Positions 6,690 through 14,505 of a stretch of DNA of 64,000 nucleotides are shown in pieces (position 1 is the first letter of the stretch; every line of letters starts with the position of its first letter). Where the stretch lies: contig NZ_BAAAFH010000011.1 of assembly GCF_039523435.1 (NCBI RefSeq), positions 784,469 through 848,468 of the forward strand, in the 5' to 3' direction. The stretch comes from Wandonia haliotis. GTDB taxonomy: Bacteria > Bacteroidota > Bacteroidia > Flavobacteriales_D > Crocinitomicaceae. A program made the position numbers and the translations under genes. Under the pieces are notes generated by a model. That model did no database searches and had not been told where the DNA came from. It was given only the letters and a program-made list of their open reading frames with translations.

Positions 6690-8936
6690 TTATAAATTTC
6701 CGATCTGTATTCCTATAAAAAATGTTCTTGCTCTAACCGGGCCATACGTATAAGAGGCATCTCTGTGAACCCCTTTGTCCAAATCAGGCTGAAAGGTATC
6801 CAGTATATTTTTCACACCTCCGTTTAGGGTTAGTTTTACGTTATTTTTCAGGTAAAAGTTATAATTTATTTTAAATCCCCAATCTACCATCGTTTCAGAA
6901 CGTTCTAACTTATCCTCTGCAATATATCCTGCATAATGAGGAAGGTACATCGGTCCTGTTAAAATTGCTGACGAATTTACATCTATCTTTTTATTAATTG
7001 CATAACTAACAACCAAAGAACCGTAATAATCAGGGGTTCTTAAAAATCCGGAAACATATTGTCCTTCTGCCCATTCTACCGGCTCAGAATACCGGGTACT
7101 TTGTGCAGAGAAAGTAAACATGGTAAACAGCTGATCTTTCCATGAATAATTGAATTCAAATGATCCTCCTGCTACCTCTGCTCTCTGACCATTTCTTTTT
7201 TCAAGAATATTCTGTCCCAATGCATCCTGTGTAAACTCAAGAACAAAGACATTTTGCAACTGGTTATAGAATCCATTGAGTACAATTTCTATATCTGATT
7301 TTCCTTTTTCAAAGTCAAAAGAAATATCCAGATTCAATCCATGAGATAGTTCATGTTTCAAATCATCTCCAAGGCGAATCAGCTGAATTTCTCCCGAAAC
7401 CAATTCAACATGCACATCTTCTGAAAACACCTGGGGAATCCGGTAACCATTAGCATAATTCAAACGAATTTCTGCAAATTTAAATGGGCTGTACTTCATC
7501 CCCAACCTTGGAGTAACCAACGGTTTAAACAACACATTATCATAATTCAATCTGGCACCGGCATTTAACTTGAATTTTGGAGACAACAACCAATCTAACT
7601 GTGTATATACACCAAACTGGTTAATCGGCTGAAAAACATGAACACCATAACCGGGCTTATTATCACTCATAACATTACGAATCATTTCCGCTCCCGAAAC
7701 AACAGCTACTCCTTTGCTATCACTTTCAATTCGTTTCGATTTCCATCGGTGGCGAAATCCTGACACATAGTTTTCATCTCTTGTTTTCCCATATCCGTCA
7801 GGGTCCATTTCAGCACCATAATAATTATTCATTATCGTATGTTGTGTAGCAAAAAAGGCTTCCATTTTATGTGCATCATTCTTTAAATAAGCTTCATACG
7901 ACAACTCTCCTCCATATACTTTGGATTTTAACTGTTCTGCTATCTGGGTTTCTTCGGGTAATCTATCCAACTGATCTCCCCCTCTTCTGAACTCATCCAT
8001 AATTCGAAACTTAACTCCCAGGCGACTCTTTTTCCCGGGACGATAAAATCCATTCACATCCAAAGCCAACCCTTTTAATATGGGGATATCCGAAAAACCA
8101 TCTTTGTCCCTGTCATAATTCTCTCTGTACCGCTGACCTGCGGACACACTAACTCCTGCCTTATTATTTTTGGCTACCCAGGCACCTGTTCCTCCCGCAT
8201 ACTGATCCCAACTTCCATCCATATATCCTACCGAAACCTGACCAGAAGCACCGGAGTTAATTGGATCACGGGTAATGATATTAACAATTCCGGCAATTGC
8301 ATTGGCGCCATACAATACAGAACCTCCTCCTCTGATTACTTCAACTCGCTCTACCCACGAAACAGGGATTTGTTCCAATCCGTAAATACTGTTCAAGGAG
8401 GAAAAAACAGGTCGTCCGTTCATCAGAAACTGGTTGTATCCACCTCCCAATCCATTCATACGAAGTTGAGAAAACCCACAGTTCTGGCAATTATTCTCCA
8501 TTCGCAAGCCAGGCTGAAAGGAAATTCCTTCGGAAATACTTTGCGCTCCGACCGACTGTAACTGGGTTTGATTGATGGTAGAAATCCTGACAATACTCTC
8601 CTTCTTGGATTCTTCCTCTTTACTTCCTGTCACCACAACCTCAGAAAAGAAAACAGAAACCGGACTTATTTCAATTTCTACTACACCGGCTGAGTCAGGT
8701 AATACAATTTGTTTTTCTTCATAGCCTATGGCCCAGATCTTAGCGCTCTTCCCTGCAAATTTTGCTAAAGGCAATACAAACTTACCTTCCAAATCTGAAA
8801 CCAATTTTTCCTCAGCTGTTTCCAAACGTGCGTTGGGTATTCCTCCTTCCTGAGAAATTACCTGAACCATAATTTCCTGTCCTGTACCAACGCCAAAATG
8901 AAATAGAAAAGCAAGTAGAAAAATAAATCTGAACAT
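6690..8936 (-). CDS. TonB-dependent outer-membrane receptor (metal or siderophore type)
   Basis: The 748-residue product has a signal peptide (cleavage near GTG-QE) and a carboxypeptidase-regulatory-like beta-sandwich at about residues 20-95. A plug domain (QSISEGISFQPGL, GLGGGYNQFLMNGRPVFSS, VERVEVIRGGGSVLYGANAIAGIVNI) and a 22-strand-type barrel ending in a C-terminal aromatic strand (RTFFIGIQIGNL) follow. Such receptors take up chelated metals or other scarce ligands with energy from TonB. Position upstream of a DtxR-type regulator and a ZIP carrier indicates metal uptake. The promoter is overlaid by a DtxR-type palindrome. Confidence 0.93.
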   Translation of the reverse strand: MFRFIFLLAFLFHFGVGTGQEIMVQVISQEGGIPNARLETAEEKLVSDLEGKFVLPLAKFAGKSAKIWAIGYEEKQIVLPDSAGVVEIEISPVSVFFSEVVVTGSKEEESKKESIVRISTINQTQLQSVGAQSISEGISFQPGLRMENNCQNCGFSQLRMNGLGGGYNQFLMNGRPVFSSLNSIYGLEQIPVSWVERVEVIRGGGSVLYGANAIAGIVNIITRDPINSGASGQVSVGYMDGSWDQYAGGTGAWVAKNNKAGVSVSAGQRYRENYDRDKDGFSDIPILKGLALDVNGFYRPGKKSRLGVKFRIMDEFRRGGDQLDRLPEETQIAEQLKSKVYGGELSYEAYLKNDAHKMEAFFATQHTIMNNYYGAEMDPDGYGKTRDENYVSGFRHRWKSKRIESDSKGVAVVSGAEMIRNVMSDNKPGYGVHVFQPINQFGVYTQLDWLLSPKFKLNAGARLNYDNVLFKPLVTPRLGMKYSPFKFAEIRLNYANGYRIPQVFSEDVHVELVSGEIQLIRLGDDLKHELSHGLNLDISFDFEKGKSDIEIVLNGFYNQLQNVFVLEFTQDALGQNILEKRNGQRAEVAGGSFEFNYSWKDQLFTMFTFSAQSTRYSEPVEWAEGQYVSGFLRTPDYYGSLVVSYAINKKIDVNSSAILTGPMYLPHYAGYIAEDKLERSETMVDWGFKINYNFYLKNNVKLTLNGGVKNILDTFQPDLDKGVHRDASYTYGPVRARTFFIGIQIGNL

Positions 8937-8946
8937 TATCTAATTT

Positions 8947-8970
8947 TATTTTTAGACAAATCTAAAAATA
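8947..8970. promoter_or_regulatory. DtxR-type operator palindrome
   Basis: TATTTTTAGA, a 4-base spacer CAAA, then TCTAAAAATA: a perfect 10-bp inverted repeat. TTTAGA...TCTAAA cores are of the kind bound by DtxR/MntR/IdeR proteins. It lies 10 bases upstream of the TonB receptor start and contains the -7 box of its promoter. Confidence 0.7.
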
Positions 8971-8983
8971 TTTTCAAACACAA
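8957..8983 (-). promoter_or_regulatory. Promoter of the TonB receptor-DtxR-ZIP operon
   Basis: On the minus strand TTG (8983-8981) is followed after 16 bases by TAGATTTG (8964-8957), a perfect -7 box although the spacer is one base shorter than usual. The -7 box lies at the centre of the palindrome, so a bound repressor would block RNA polymerase. Confidence 0.6.
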
Positions 8984-8998
8984 TAAAATTTTATCCAT

Positions 8999-9031
8999 AA
9001 AAAAATCCCTCTTCGTTTCCAAAGAGGGATT
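8999..9031 (-). terminator. Rho-independent terminator of lgt
   Basis: AATCCCTCTT and AAGAGGGATT form a perfect 10-bp stem around an 8-base loop. On the minus strand the stem ends in seven T residues. It follows the lgt stop by about 25 bases. Confidence 0.88.
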
Positions 9032-9055
9032 CCATCCTATTAATTTTGTAACTAT

Positions 9056-9868
9056 CTACGCCGTAATTTTGATTCTCGCTGCTCGTATTATCAAGTAGAC
9101 TCCAACCAGAAACAAAGGAATACTAAGCATTTGCCCTGTATTAATCGTGTTCTCAAAATCGCGGGCAGTCTGTCCTTCTTTTATAAATTCAATAAGGAAT
9201 CGCATTCCCCAAATACCAATCATAAAGACGCCAAAAATGAGCCCTTGTCTTTCTTTTGCTTTTGTTTTCCAGTACATCCAGAAAAGAGTTGCAAAAATAA
9301 TCAGGTAAGATATTGCTTCATACAGCTGTGCCGGATGTCGCGGGGTAGGATCAAACTCTTTGGTTACTTCATTAAAATAATTCGGAAAGCTAAATGCCCA
9401 TGGTAAATCCGTAGGAATCCCTACAATTTCTGAATTCATAAGATTCCCTAAGCGAATAAAGCAACCTGCAATGGCAATAGGTGCCGCAACGCGATCCAGT
9501 ATCCATAACATTGGTTTCTGAGATACTTTTTTCGAATAAATCCACAATGCCAATAAAATTGCGATTGCTGCTCCGTGGCTCGCCAACCCGCCTTTCCAAA
9601 CCATTGGAATTTCGTTCAGGTTATTTTTGTAATACGCCCAATCATAAAAGAAAACATGTCCGAGACGCGCTCCTACCACTGTTGCTATAATCATATACAA
9701 CAACAGCATATCCAACTTTTTCTCCGAAACACCTTCTTTCGTAAACATTCGTTTGATCACATAGTATCCTATGATCAAACCCGTTACAAATAACAATCCG
9801 TATTTATTAGGTGTTTTCCAACCTTCAATCAATTCGGGATTAACATCCCAGATTATTTCAAGAATCAC
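9056..9868 (-). CDS. lgt: Prolipoprotein diacylglyceryl transferase Lgt
   Basis: The 270-residue protein has about seven membrane segments and the Lgt signature region (GARLGHVFFYDW, GGLASHGAAIAI, RLGNLMNSEIVG, RHPAQLYEA). The enzyme transfers diacylglycerol from phosphatidylglycerol to the lipobox cysteine of prolipoproteins in the cytoplasmic membrane, and the window encodes several such lipoproteins. The start codon is GTG and overlaps the 3' end of trhO by 11 bases, pointing to translational coupling. A strong terminator follows. Confidence 0.96.
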   Translation of the reverse strand: MILEIIWDVNPELIEGWKTPNKYGLLFVTGLIIGYYVIKRMFTKEGVSEKKLDMLLLYMIIATVVGARLGHVFFYDWAYYKNNLNEIPMVWKGGLASHGAAIAILLALWIYSKKVSQKPMLWILDRVAAPIAIAGCFIRLGNLMNSEIVGIPTDLPWAFSFPNYFNEVTKEFDPTPRHPAQLYEAISYLIIFATLFWMYWKTKAKERQGLIFGVFMIGIWGMRFLIEFIKEGQTARDFENTINTGQMLSIPLFLVGVYLIIRAARIKITA

Positions 9869-10949
9869 TTTTTTCGTTTTTTAATGCCTGTGGGAAAGAT
9901 AATGGTTTTTCCTGAGACACTTTGAATTTCAATTTCTCCGAACGACCTTTTTTGAAGATTTTATTGCTGTTCTGTAATCCTTTTCGCAATGCTTTTTGTT
10001 CTTCCACCGGTAATTTGGTAACGTCTTCGCATTCTTTCGAACAACATCCGCTATATTCACTCTTACACGTATCGCACTGAATAAAAAGTAAATGACAAGC
10101 ATCATTTGCACAGTTTGTATGTGTATCACAAGGGGCTCCGCATTGATGACAAACGGCTATCACATCATCAGAAATACGCTCTCCTCTTCGCTCATCAAAA
10201 ACAAAGTTCTTTCCTATGAATTTATTCTCAAGCCCATTTTCGTTACAGTCTCTAGCATATTTAATAATTCCGCCTTCTAACTGATGTACATTCTTGAATC
10301 CCCTGTGTTTATACCATGCACTGGCTTTCTCACACCGGATTCCTCCCGTACAATACATAACGATGTTTTTATCCTCGTTTCCTTTAAGGTACTTTTCCTC
10401 AATTACAGGCAGTGATTCTCTGAAGGTATCCACATCAGGCGTAATAGCACCTTTAAAATGCCCGACTTCACTTTCGTAATGGTTTCTGAAATCAATCAAA
10501 ATGGTATCCGGATCATCTGTGAGCTTATTAAACTCTTCTGCTGTCAAATGCTTTCCTTTATTACGAACATCAAATGTTTCGTCATTCAGTCCGTCAGCCA
10601 GAATTTTATCACGAACTTTTATTTTCAATTTCAGAAAGGAAAACTCAGCCGATTCCTCAACGGCAATATTCAAACGAATTCCCTTTAGAAATTCAACTTT
10701 ATCCAGTTCATTACGAAATTCTTCCAATGACTCAACCGGAACGGCAATTTGCGCATTAATCCCTTCTTTCGCCACGTAAGTACGACCAAGTACTCCCAGA
10801 CGACTCCAGGTAAGAAATAAGTGATTTCTAAACAGTGTAGGATTTGGAATTGAAGCATACTGATAAAAAGAGATGGTCACTAACTTCACCTCATTTTTTC
10901 GTAACTGAATCAACAACTCCTCCTTACTATACGTATTCCACAGTTGCAT
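9858..10949 (-). CDS. trhO: tRNA uridine(34) hydroxylase TrhO (rhodanese-domain protein, YceA family)
   Basis: The protein has an N-terminal acylphosphatase-like domain (about residues 1-105). A rhodanese domain follows with the active-site loop YCTGGIRCEKASAWY (catalytic Cys), then a Cys-rich C-terminal segment (CHQCGAPCDTHTNCANDAC and CDTCKSEYSGCC) that probably binds metal. Family role: oxygen-dependent 5-hydroxylation of wobble uridine in tRNA. The length of 363 residues is usual. A perfect -7 box (TATCTTTG on the minus strand, 10988-10981) lies about 32 bases before the ATG. Confidence 0.93.
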   Translation of the reverse strand: MQLWNTYSKEELLIQLRKNEVKLVTISFYQYASIPNPTLFRNHLFLTWSRLGVLGRTYVAKEGINAQIAVPVESLEEFRNELDKVEFLKGIRLNIAVEESAEFSFLKLKIKVRDKILADGLNDETFDVRNKGKHLTAEEFNKLTDDPDTILIDFRNHYESEVGHFKGAITPDVDTFRESLPVIEEKYLKGNEDKNIVMYCTGGIRCEKASAWYKHRGFKNVHQLEGGIIKYARDCNENGLENKFIGKNFVFDERRGERISDDVIAVCHQCGAPCDTHTNCANDACHLLFIQCDTCKSEYSGCCSKECEDVTKLPVEEQKALRKGLQNSNKIFKKGRSEKLKFKVSQEKPLSFPQALKNEKSDS

Positions 10950-10980
10950 GCTATGTATATTTTTTAGTTAAAGAGTGGCG

Positions 10981-10988
10981 CAAAGATA
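10981..10988 (-). promoter_or_regulatory. Putative -7 promoter box of trhO-lgt
   Basis: TATCTTTG on the minus strand matches TAnnTTTG exactly; no convincing TTG at the -33 spacing is visible. It would give a leader of about 25 bases. Confidence 0.4.
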
Positions 10989-11123
10989 AAAAATTTGTAT
11001 TGAACGACCTATTAACAGGATACAGAAACATCTACTCCCCTGTGTTAACCTGTCTCTCCAAAAACAAAACCGGTATTTTCAACCATCCGTTCGAAATGTC
11101 TTCATATTTAATAAAGGATATTT

Positions 11124-11154
11124 TTGTCCGTTATTGTTTTTTATTCTACATTTG
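11124..11154 (+). promoter_or_regulatory. Promoter of the Rrf2 regulator gene
   Basis: TTG (11124-11126), a 20-base spacer and TACATTTG (11147-11154) match the Bacteroidota consensus exactly. Transcription should begin inside the inverted repeat that follows directly. Confidence 0.75.
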
Positions 11155-11155
11155 T

Positions 11156-11170
11156 CACGAACCATTCGTG
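11156..11170. promoter_or_regulatory. Inverted repeat at the Rrf2 promoter, probable operator
   Basis: CACGAA-CCA-TTCGTG is a perfect 6-bp inverted repeat with a 3-base spacer, beginning 2 bases after the -7 box and ending 5 bases before the ATG of the Rrf2 gene. Placement over the expected transcription start suggests repression, most simply autoregulation by the Rrf2 protein. Confidence 0.55.
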
Positions 11171-11175
11171 TAAAG

Positions 11176-11610
11176 ATGTTTTCAAAAGCCTGTGAATATG
11201 GAATAAAAGCTACGTTACATGTAGCACAACAATCCAGCGAAGGATCTCGCGTTGGTCTGAAAGATATTGCGACAGCAATTGATTCTCCTGAAGCATTTAC
11301 GGCTAAAATTATGCAACAACTCTCAAGAAACGGGATTGTTGATTCCATCAAAGGCCCTAACGGAGGTTTTGAAATTCCTAAAGAGAAGCTCAAAACGATT
11401 CAATTAATTCAAATTGTATCGGCTATTGACGGCGACCAGCTATTCTATGGATGTGGATTGGGACTGAAACAGTGCAATGAACAAAAACCCTGCCCTGTTC
11501 ACCATAAATTTAAAGCAATTCGGGATAATTTAAAAACCATGTTAGAGACGACGTCTATAGAAGAATTAGCTCTTGGACTTTCCGATGGTCTTACTTTTTT
11601 GAAACGTTAA
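11176..11610 (+). CDS. Rrf2-family transcriptional regulator, NsrR/IscR-like with Fe-S cysteines
   Basis: The 144-residue protein starts MFSKACEYGIKATLHVA with the Rrf2 winged helix and has three cysteines in the C-terminal loop (YGCGLGLKQCNEQKPC), the usual ligands for a [2Fe-2S] or [4Fe-4S] cluster. NsrR, IscR and RsrR use such clusters to sense NO, Fe-S status or redox. The start is set at 11176, not at an upstream ATG, because a perfect promoter and inverted repeat lie between the two. Downstream genes (haemoglobin, RIC) point to sensing of NO. The exact signal is inferred from context. Confidence 0.9.
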   Translation: MFSKACEYGIKATLHVAQQSSEGSRVGLKDIATAIDSPEAFTAKIMQQLSRNGIVDSIKGPNGGFEIPKEKLKTIQLIQIVSAIDGDQLFYGCGLGLKQCNEQKPCPVHHKFKAIRDNLKTMLETTSIEELALGLSDGLTFLKR

Positions 11611-11663
11611 AAAAATTTGATCAAATAAAGGATAAAAAGATCTTTTAATCTAAATAATTAATT

Positions 11664-11963
11664 ATGAATACATCACAAAAAACTACAAACTCCTGGTACC
11701 AAAAACAGGTGATTGATTTTGAAGCTAATCGTTACGGGGCGATGACCTTAATGATGACTTTGCAGAGTTGCTGGGGTTCCGTTGCAGCAATGTTTGGGCT
11801 ATTACTCCTTGAGAGTTATGTTGTTCTTGGTATTGCTGCCGTTGTTACCTTATCATCGAATGCTGTATTTATTGCTCAATCTCCTGCAAAATGGTGTCTA
11901 AATACCTTTTTCGTGAGTATTGGTGTCAACGCCCTTCTCTTATTGCTAACTTTTATCATCTAG
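11664..11963 (+). CDS. Small membrane protein of the NO-defence-like operon (unknown)
   Basis: I do not recognise a family. The 99-residue protein has a polar N-terminus (about 35 residues), then three hydrophobic segments (around residues 36-58, 59-74 and 80-99). The first includes TLMMTLQSCWGSVAAMFGLL. The gene ends 3 bases before the haemoglobin start, so the two are surely cotranscribed. Conserved Met, Cys and His residues near the membrane could serve haem or metal contacts, but that is speculation. Confidence 0.75.
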   Translation: MNTSQKTTNSWYQKQVIDFEANRYGAMTLMMTLQSCWGSVAAMFGLLLLESYVVLGIAAVVTLSSNAVFIAQSPAKWCLNTFFVSIGVNALLLLLTFII

Positions 11964-11965
11964 CT

Positions 11966-12346
11966 ATGAAAGATATAACCACCATCACAGATGTACAACA
12001 ACTTGTACACACATTTTATGAAGAAGTACGAAAAGATGAACTTCTGGGTCCTGTTTTCAATAGCCGCTTAGCTGATCAATGGGAAGAACATCTGGAAAAG
12101 ATGGTTCGTTTCTGGCAAACCATCCTGTTAGGAGAACACACGTATAGCGGTTACCCTTTTCATCCACACGCCACGTTGGCAATTGACGCTTCACACTTTG
12201 AAAAATGGGTAACTATTTTTCAAACTACCGTTGATCGTCTTTTTACCGGGACTGTTGCAGATGAAGCAAAAAACCGCGGTGTGCTCATGGCAAAAATCTT
12301 TCAACACAAACTTGAAGTATTAGACCAACAAAAACAACACGCATGA
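11966..12346 (+). CDS. Group III truncated haemoglobin
   Basis: The 126-residue globin lacks the glycine motifs of groups I and II and shows the group III features FYEEVRKDELLGPVF, EHLEKMVRFWQTILLG and YSGYPFHPHATL, with a probable proximal His in the last segment (or in ASHFEKW). It binds haem and O2 or NO in the cytoplasm. In bacteria it often occurs with NO or nitrosative-stress genes. The ATG at 11966 is preferred because the longer frame overlaps the membrane-protein gene. Its stop overlaps the next start (ATGA). Confidence 0.9.
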   Translation: MKDITTITDVQQLVHTFYEEVRKDELLGPVFNSRLADQWEEHLEKMVRFWQTILLGEHTYSGYPFHPHATLAIDASHFEKWVTIFQTTVDRLFTGTVADEAKNRGVLMAKIFQHKLEVLDQQKQHA

Positions 12347-12768
12347 AGTATTCTCTCGTTATCGCTTCTGTTTTTCTTTGGATCGGTTTTGTTTGTGCAA
12401 TCAGTTTCCTGGAAGCCTGGTTAAAATTCAGAGCTCCCGGAATTACAGTACCTTTAGGATTAGGAATAGGACGGCTCGTCTTTTTTGCATTGAACAAAAT
12501 AGAATGGGTATTTGCACTGGTGATTTTCGTCAATCTGCTCTACACCCAAAATTGGACGCTTCAGGGAAATCAACTTCTATTACTTCTACCGCTTGTTATT
12601 CTGATTATTCAGACAGTCTGGCTACTTCCCGCTTTGGACGCCCGGGCTGATTTACATATACAAGGAGCAGAAATTCCTCCCTCCTACCTCCATTTGTATT
12701 ATGTTGTAGGTGAATTAATAAAAGTAACAGCACTCATTCTTTTTGGAACAAAACTTCTGAAATCATGA
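12343..12768 (+). CDS. Integral membrane protein of the NO-defence-like operon (DUF4149-like?)
   Basis: The 141-residue protein has four hydrophobic segments (about residues 5-25, 47-63, 75-95 and 117-136) with conserved-looking charged and aromatic residues between them (FLEAWLKFRAPGI, PALDARADLHIQG). The general plan resembles small DUF4149-type membrane proteins; I am not certain of the family. It starts inside the stop of the haemoglobin gene and ends inside the start of the dioxygenase gene (ATGA at both ends). It is therefore translated as part of one set. Confidence 0.82.
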   Translation: MKYSLVIASVFLWIGFVCAISFLEAWLKFRAPGITVPLGLGIGRLVFFALNKIEWVFALVIFVNLLYTQNWTLQGNQLLLLLPLVILIIQTVWLLPALDARADLHIQGAEIPPSYLHLYYVVGELIKVTALILFGTKLLKS

Positions 12769-13685
12769 ATACAGAACTAATCGAACAGATTTACAGTAAA
12801 TATGAAGCTTTAGGTGAAAATCCTGAAAGTTACCTCAAAGGGTTACTCACAGCCCAACCTATTACGTATTGGGACTATGTAGAAACAGATACGCTTTTGT
12901 CACTCCAAAAACCCCGGACAGCCTACAAAGATGAAGCTATTTTCATTATGTACCATCAGGTGACGGAATTGACATTAAAGATGATGCTGCACGAAATCAA
13001 ACAACTAACTACAGATCAGCTTTCGGACAAAGAGTGGATCAATAAAATGGAACGGTTGAACCGCTACACTTCATTACTCATCACCTCATTTGATATTATG
13101 AAGTCCGGTATGAATTACGACGATTACAATACGTTCCGGTATACACTTACTCCTGCTTCAGGATTCCAGAGTGTTCAATTCAGAATGATTGAATTGTATT
13201 GTACACCATTGGTTAATCTGGTTAATGAACAGGGAAAAATGCGTTTGAGTGCGAATCCCACAATAGAAGAATATATGGATAATCTCTATTGGAAAGATGC
13301 CGGGTGCAATCGCAACACAGGTAAGAAATCACTTACTCTGCAAGCTTTTGAAAACCGATATCAGGAACAACTCACTTCCCTTGCCTACAAAATGGAAGAA
13401 CACACACTTTCCGATAAAATCAAAAAACGAGCATCTCTACCTGCGGAACTAAAAGAGAAACTCCGCGAGTTTGATTATCTCTACAATATTCAGTGGCCAC
13501 TTGTTCATCTACAGACAGCACAACATTATCTTGACAGTAAACACGAAAATAAAGCAGCCACCGGTGGAAGTGAGTGGAAAAAGTACCTCCACCCCAAGTA
13601 TCAACAACGAAAATTCTTCCCCGACCTCTGGACAAAAGACGAAAAAAACAGTTGGGGAATAGTTTCTAAAAATGAACAACCATGA
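12765..13685 (+). CDS. kynA: Tryptophan 2,3-dioxygenase family haem enzyme
   Basis: Key family features are present: YWDYVETDTLL near the N-terminus; FIMYHQVTEL with the distal-pocket Phe and His; ASGFQSVQFRMIE with the substrate-carboxylate Arg; WPLVHLQTAQ with the likely proximal His; and the ATGGS turn near the C-terminus. The classic product is N-formylkynurenine from tryptophan and O2. At 306 residues it is of bacterial length. Unusually for a catabolic gene it lies between membrane-protein and RIC genes of a nitrosative-stress operon, with ATGA overlaps on both sides. No other kynurenine gene is adjacent, so a role tied to NO or haem is possible. Confidence 0.92.
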   Translation: MNTELIEQIYSKYEALGENPESYLKGLLTAQPITYWDYVETDTLLSLQKPRTAYKDEAIFIMYHQVTELTLKMMLHEIKQLTTDQLSDKEWINKMERLNRYTSLLITSFDIMKSGMNYDDYNTFRYTLTPASGFQSVQFRMIELYCTPLVNLVNEQGKMRLSANPTIEEYMDNLYWKDAGCNRNTGKKSLTLQAFENRYQEQLTSLAYKMEEHTLSDKIKKRASLPAELKEKLREFDYLYNIQWPLVHLQTAQHYLDSKHENKAATGGSEWKKYLHPKYQQRKFFPDLWTKDEKNSWGIVSKNEQP

Positions 13686-14419
13686 AAAATATCACGAAAG
13701 AAAGTACAATTGGTCAGATCGTAGCAGACAATAATCAAACGGCATCAGTTTTCAAAAAGTATGCAATTGATTTTTGCTGTAACGGAAACAGAAGTATACA
13801 GGAAGCCTGTCTGAAAACAGATATTTCTGTAGAAAAGTTACTTGATGAGCTTAATGTAGTTACTCCAACTACCGGATTGACTTCGGAGTATGCCTCCTGG
13901 CCTGTAGATTTACTCGTTGACTATATTCTGAAAAAACACCATCGGTATGTCGAGGAAAAAATCACTGAGATTTTGCCCCATCTGGAAAAAATTGTCCGGG
14001 TACATGGCAAACAACACCCTGAATTATATAAGGTTCAGCAGCTTTTTTCTGATGCTGCGGGAGAACTGACTAAACATCTGAAAAAAGAAGAATTGATCCT
14101 TTTTCCTTTTATTCAAAAGATGGTATTTGCTCTTGAAAACAACCAGCCCATTCCTTCCCCTCATTTTCAAACAGTTGAAAACCCAATTCAAATGATGCAT
14201 CATGAACATAATAACGAGGGAGAACGATTCCGCCAGATATCCAATTTGACCAATACATATACTCCTCCGGAAGATGCCTGTACCACTTTTCGTTTAACCT
14301 ACTCACTTTTACAGGAATTTGAAAACGATCTCCATCAACACATTCATCTGGAGAATAATATACTTTTCCCAAAAGCACAGCAAATGGAAACAGCATTAAG
14401 ACAAAAGGATCTGCTCTAG
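13682..14419 (+). CDS. ric: Iron-sulfur cluster repair di-iron protein RIC (YtfE/ScdA/DnrN)
   Basis: The N-terminal ScdA domain (about residues 1-60) has the paired cysteines of YAIDFCCNGN. The hemerythrin-like domain after it provides His and Glu ligands in KKHHRYVEEK, VHGKQHPE, LTKHLKKEELILFPF, MMHHEHNNEGE and HQHIHLENNILFP. RIC proteins repair Fe-S clusters damaged by NO or peroxide and may release or reduce NO. The 245-residue length is typical. As last gene of the operon it supports the NO-stress reading. Its start overlaps the dioxygenase stop. Confidence 0.95.
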   Translation: MKNITKESTIGQIVADNNQTASVFKKYAIDFCCNGNRSIQEACLKTDISVEKLLDELNVVTPTTGLTSEYASWPVDLLVDYILKKHHRYVEEKITEILPHLEKIVRVHGKQHPELYKVQQLFSDAAGELTKHLKKEELILFPFIQKMVFALENNQPIPSPHFQTVENPIQMMHHEHNNEGERFRQISNLTNTYTPPEDACTTFRLTYSLLQEFENDLHQHIHLENNILFPKAQQMETALRQKDLL

Positions 14420-14505
14420 TTTTCCCTGCATAGCTGCCGGCAAACTCAATTGCTTTAATTTGTATCTTTCGGACAAATTCAGGAACACAATAAACCGTTT
14501 AGGAT

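Noticed and set aside
9390..9599. Minus-strand open frame within lgt
   Set aside because: It lies within a different frame of a recognised gene and has no independent signal.
11635..11646. AAAAGATCTTTT palindrome before the first membrane protein of the NO-defence-like operon
   Set aside because: It is short and A+T rich, has no adjacent promoter box of its own and no similar copy nearby; chance is likely.
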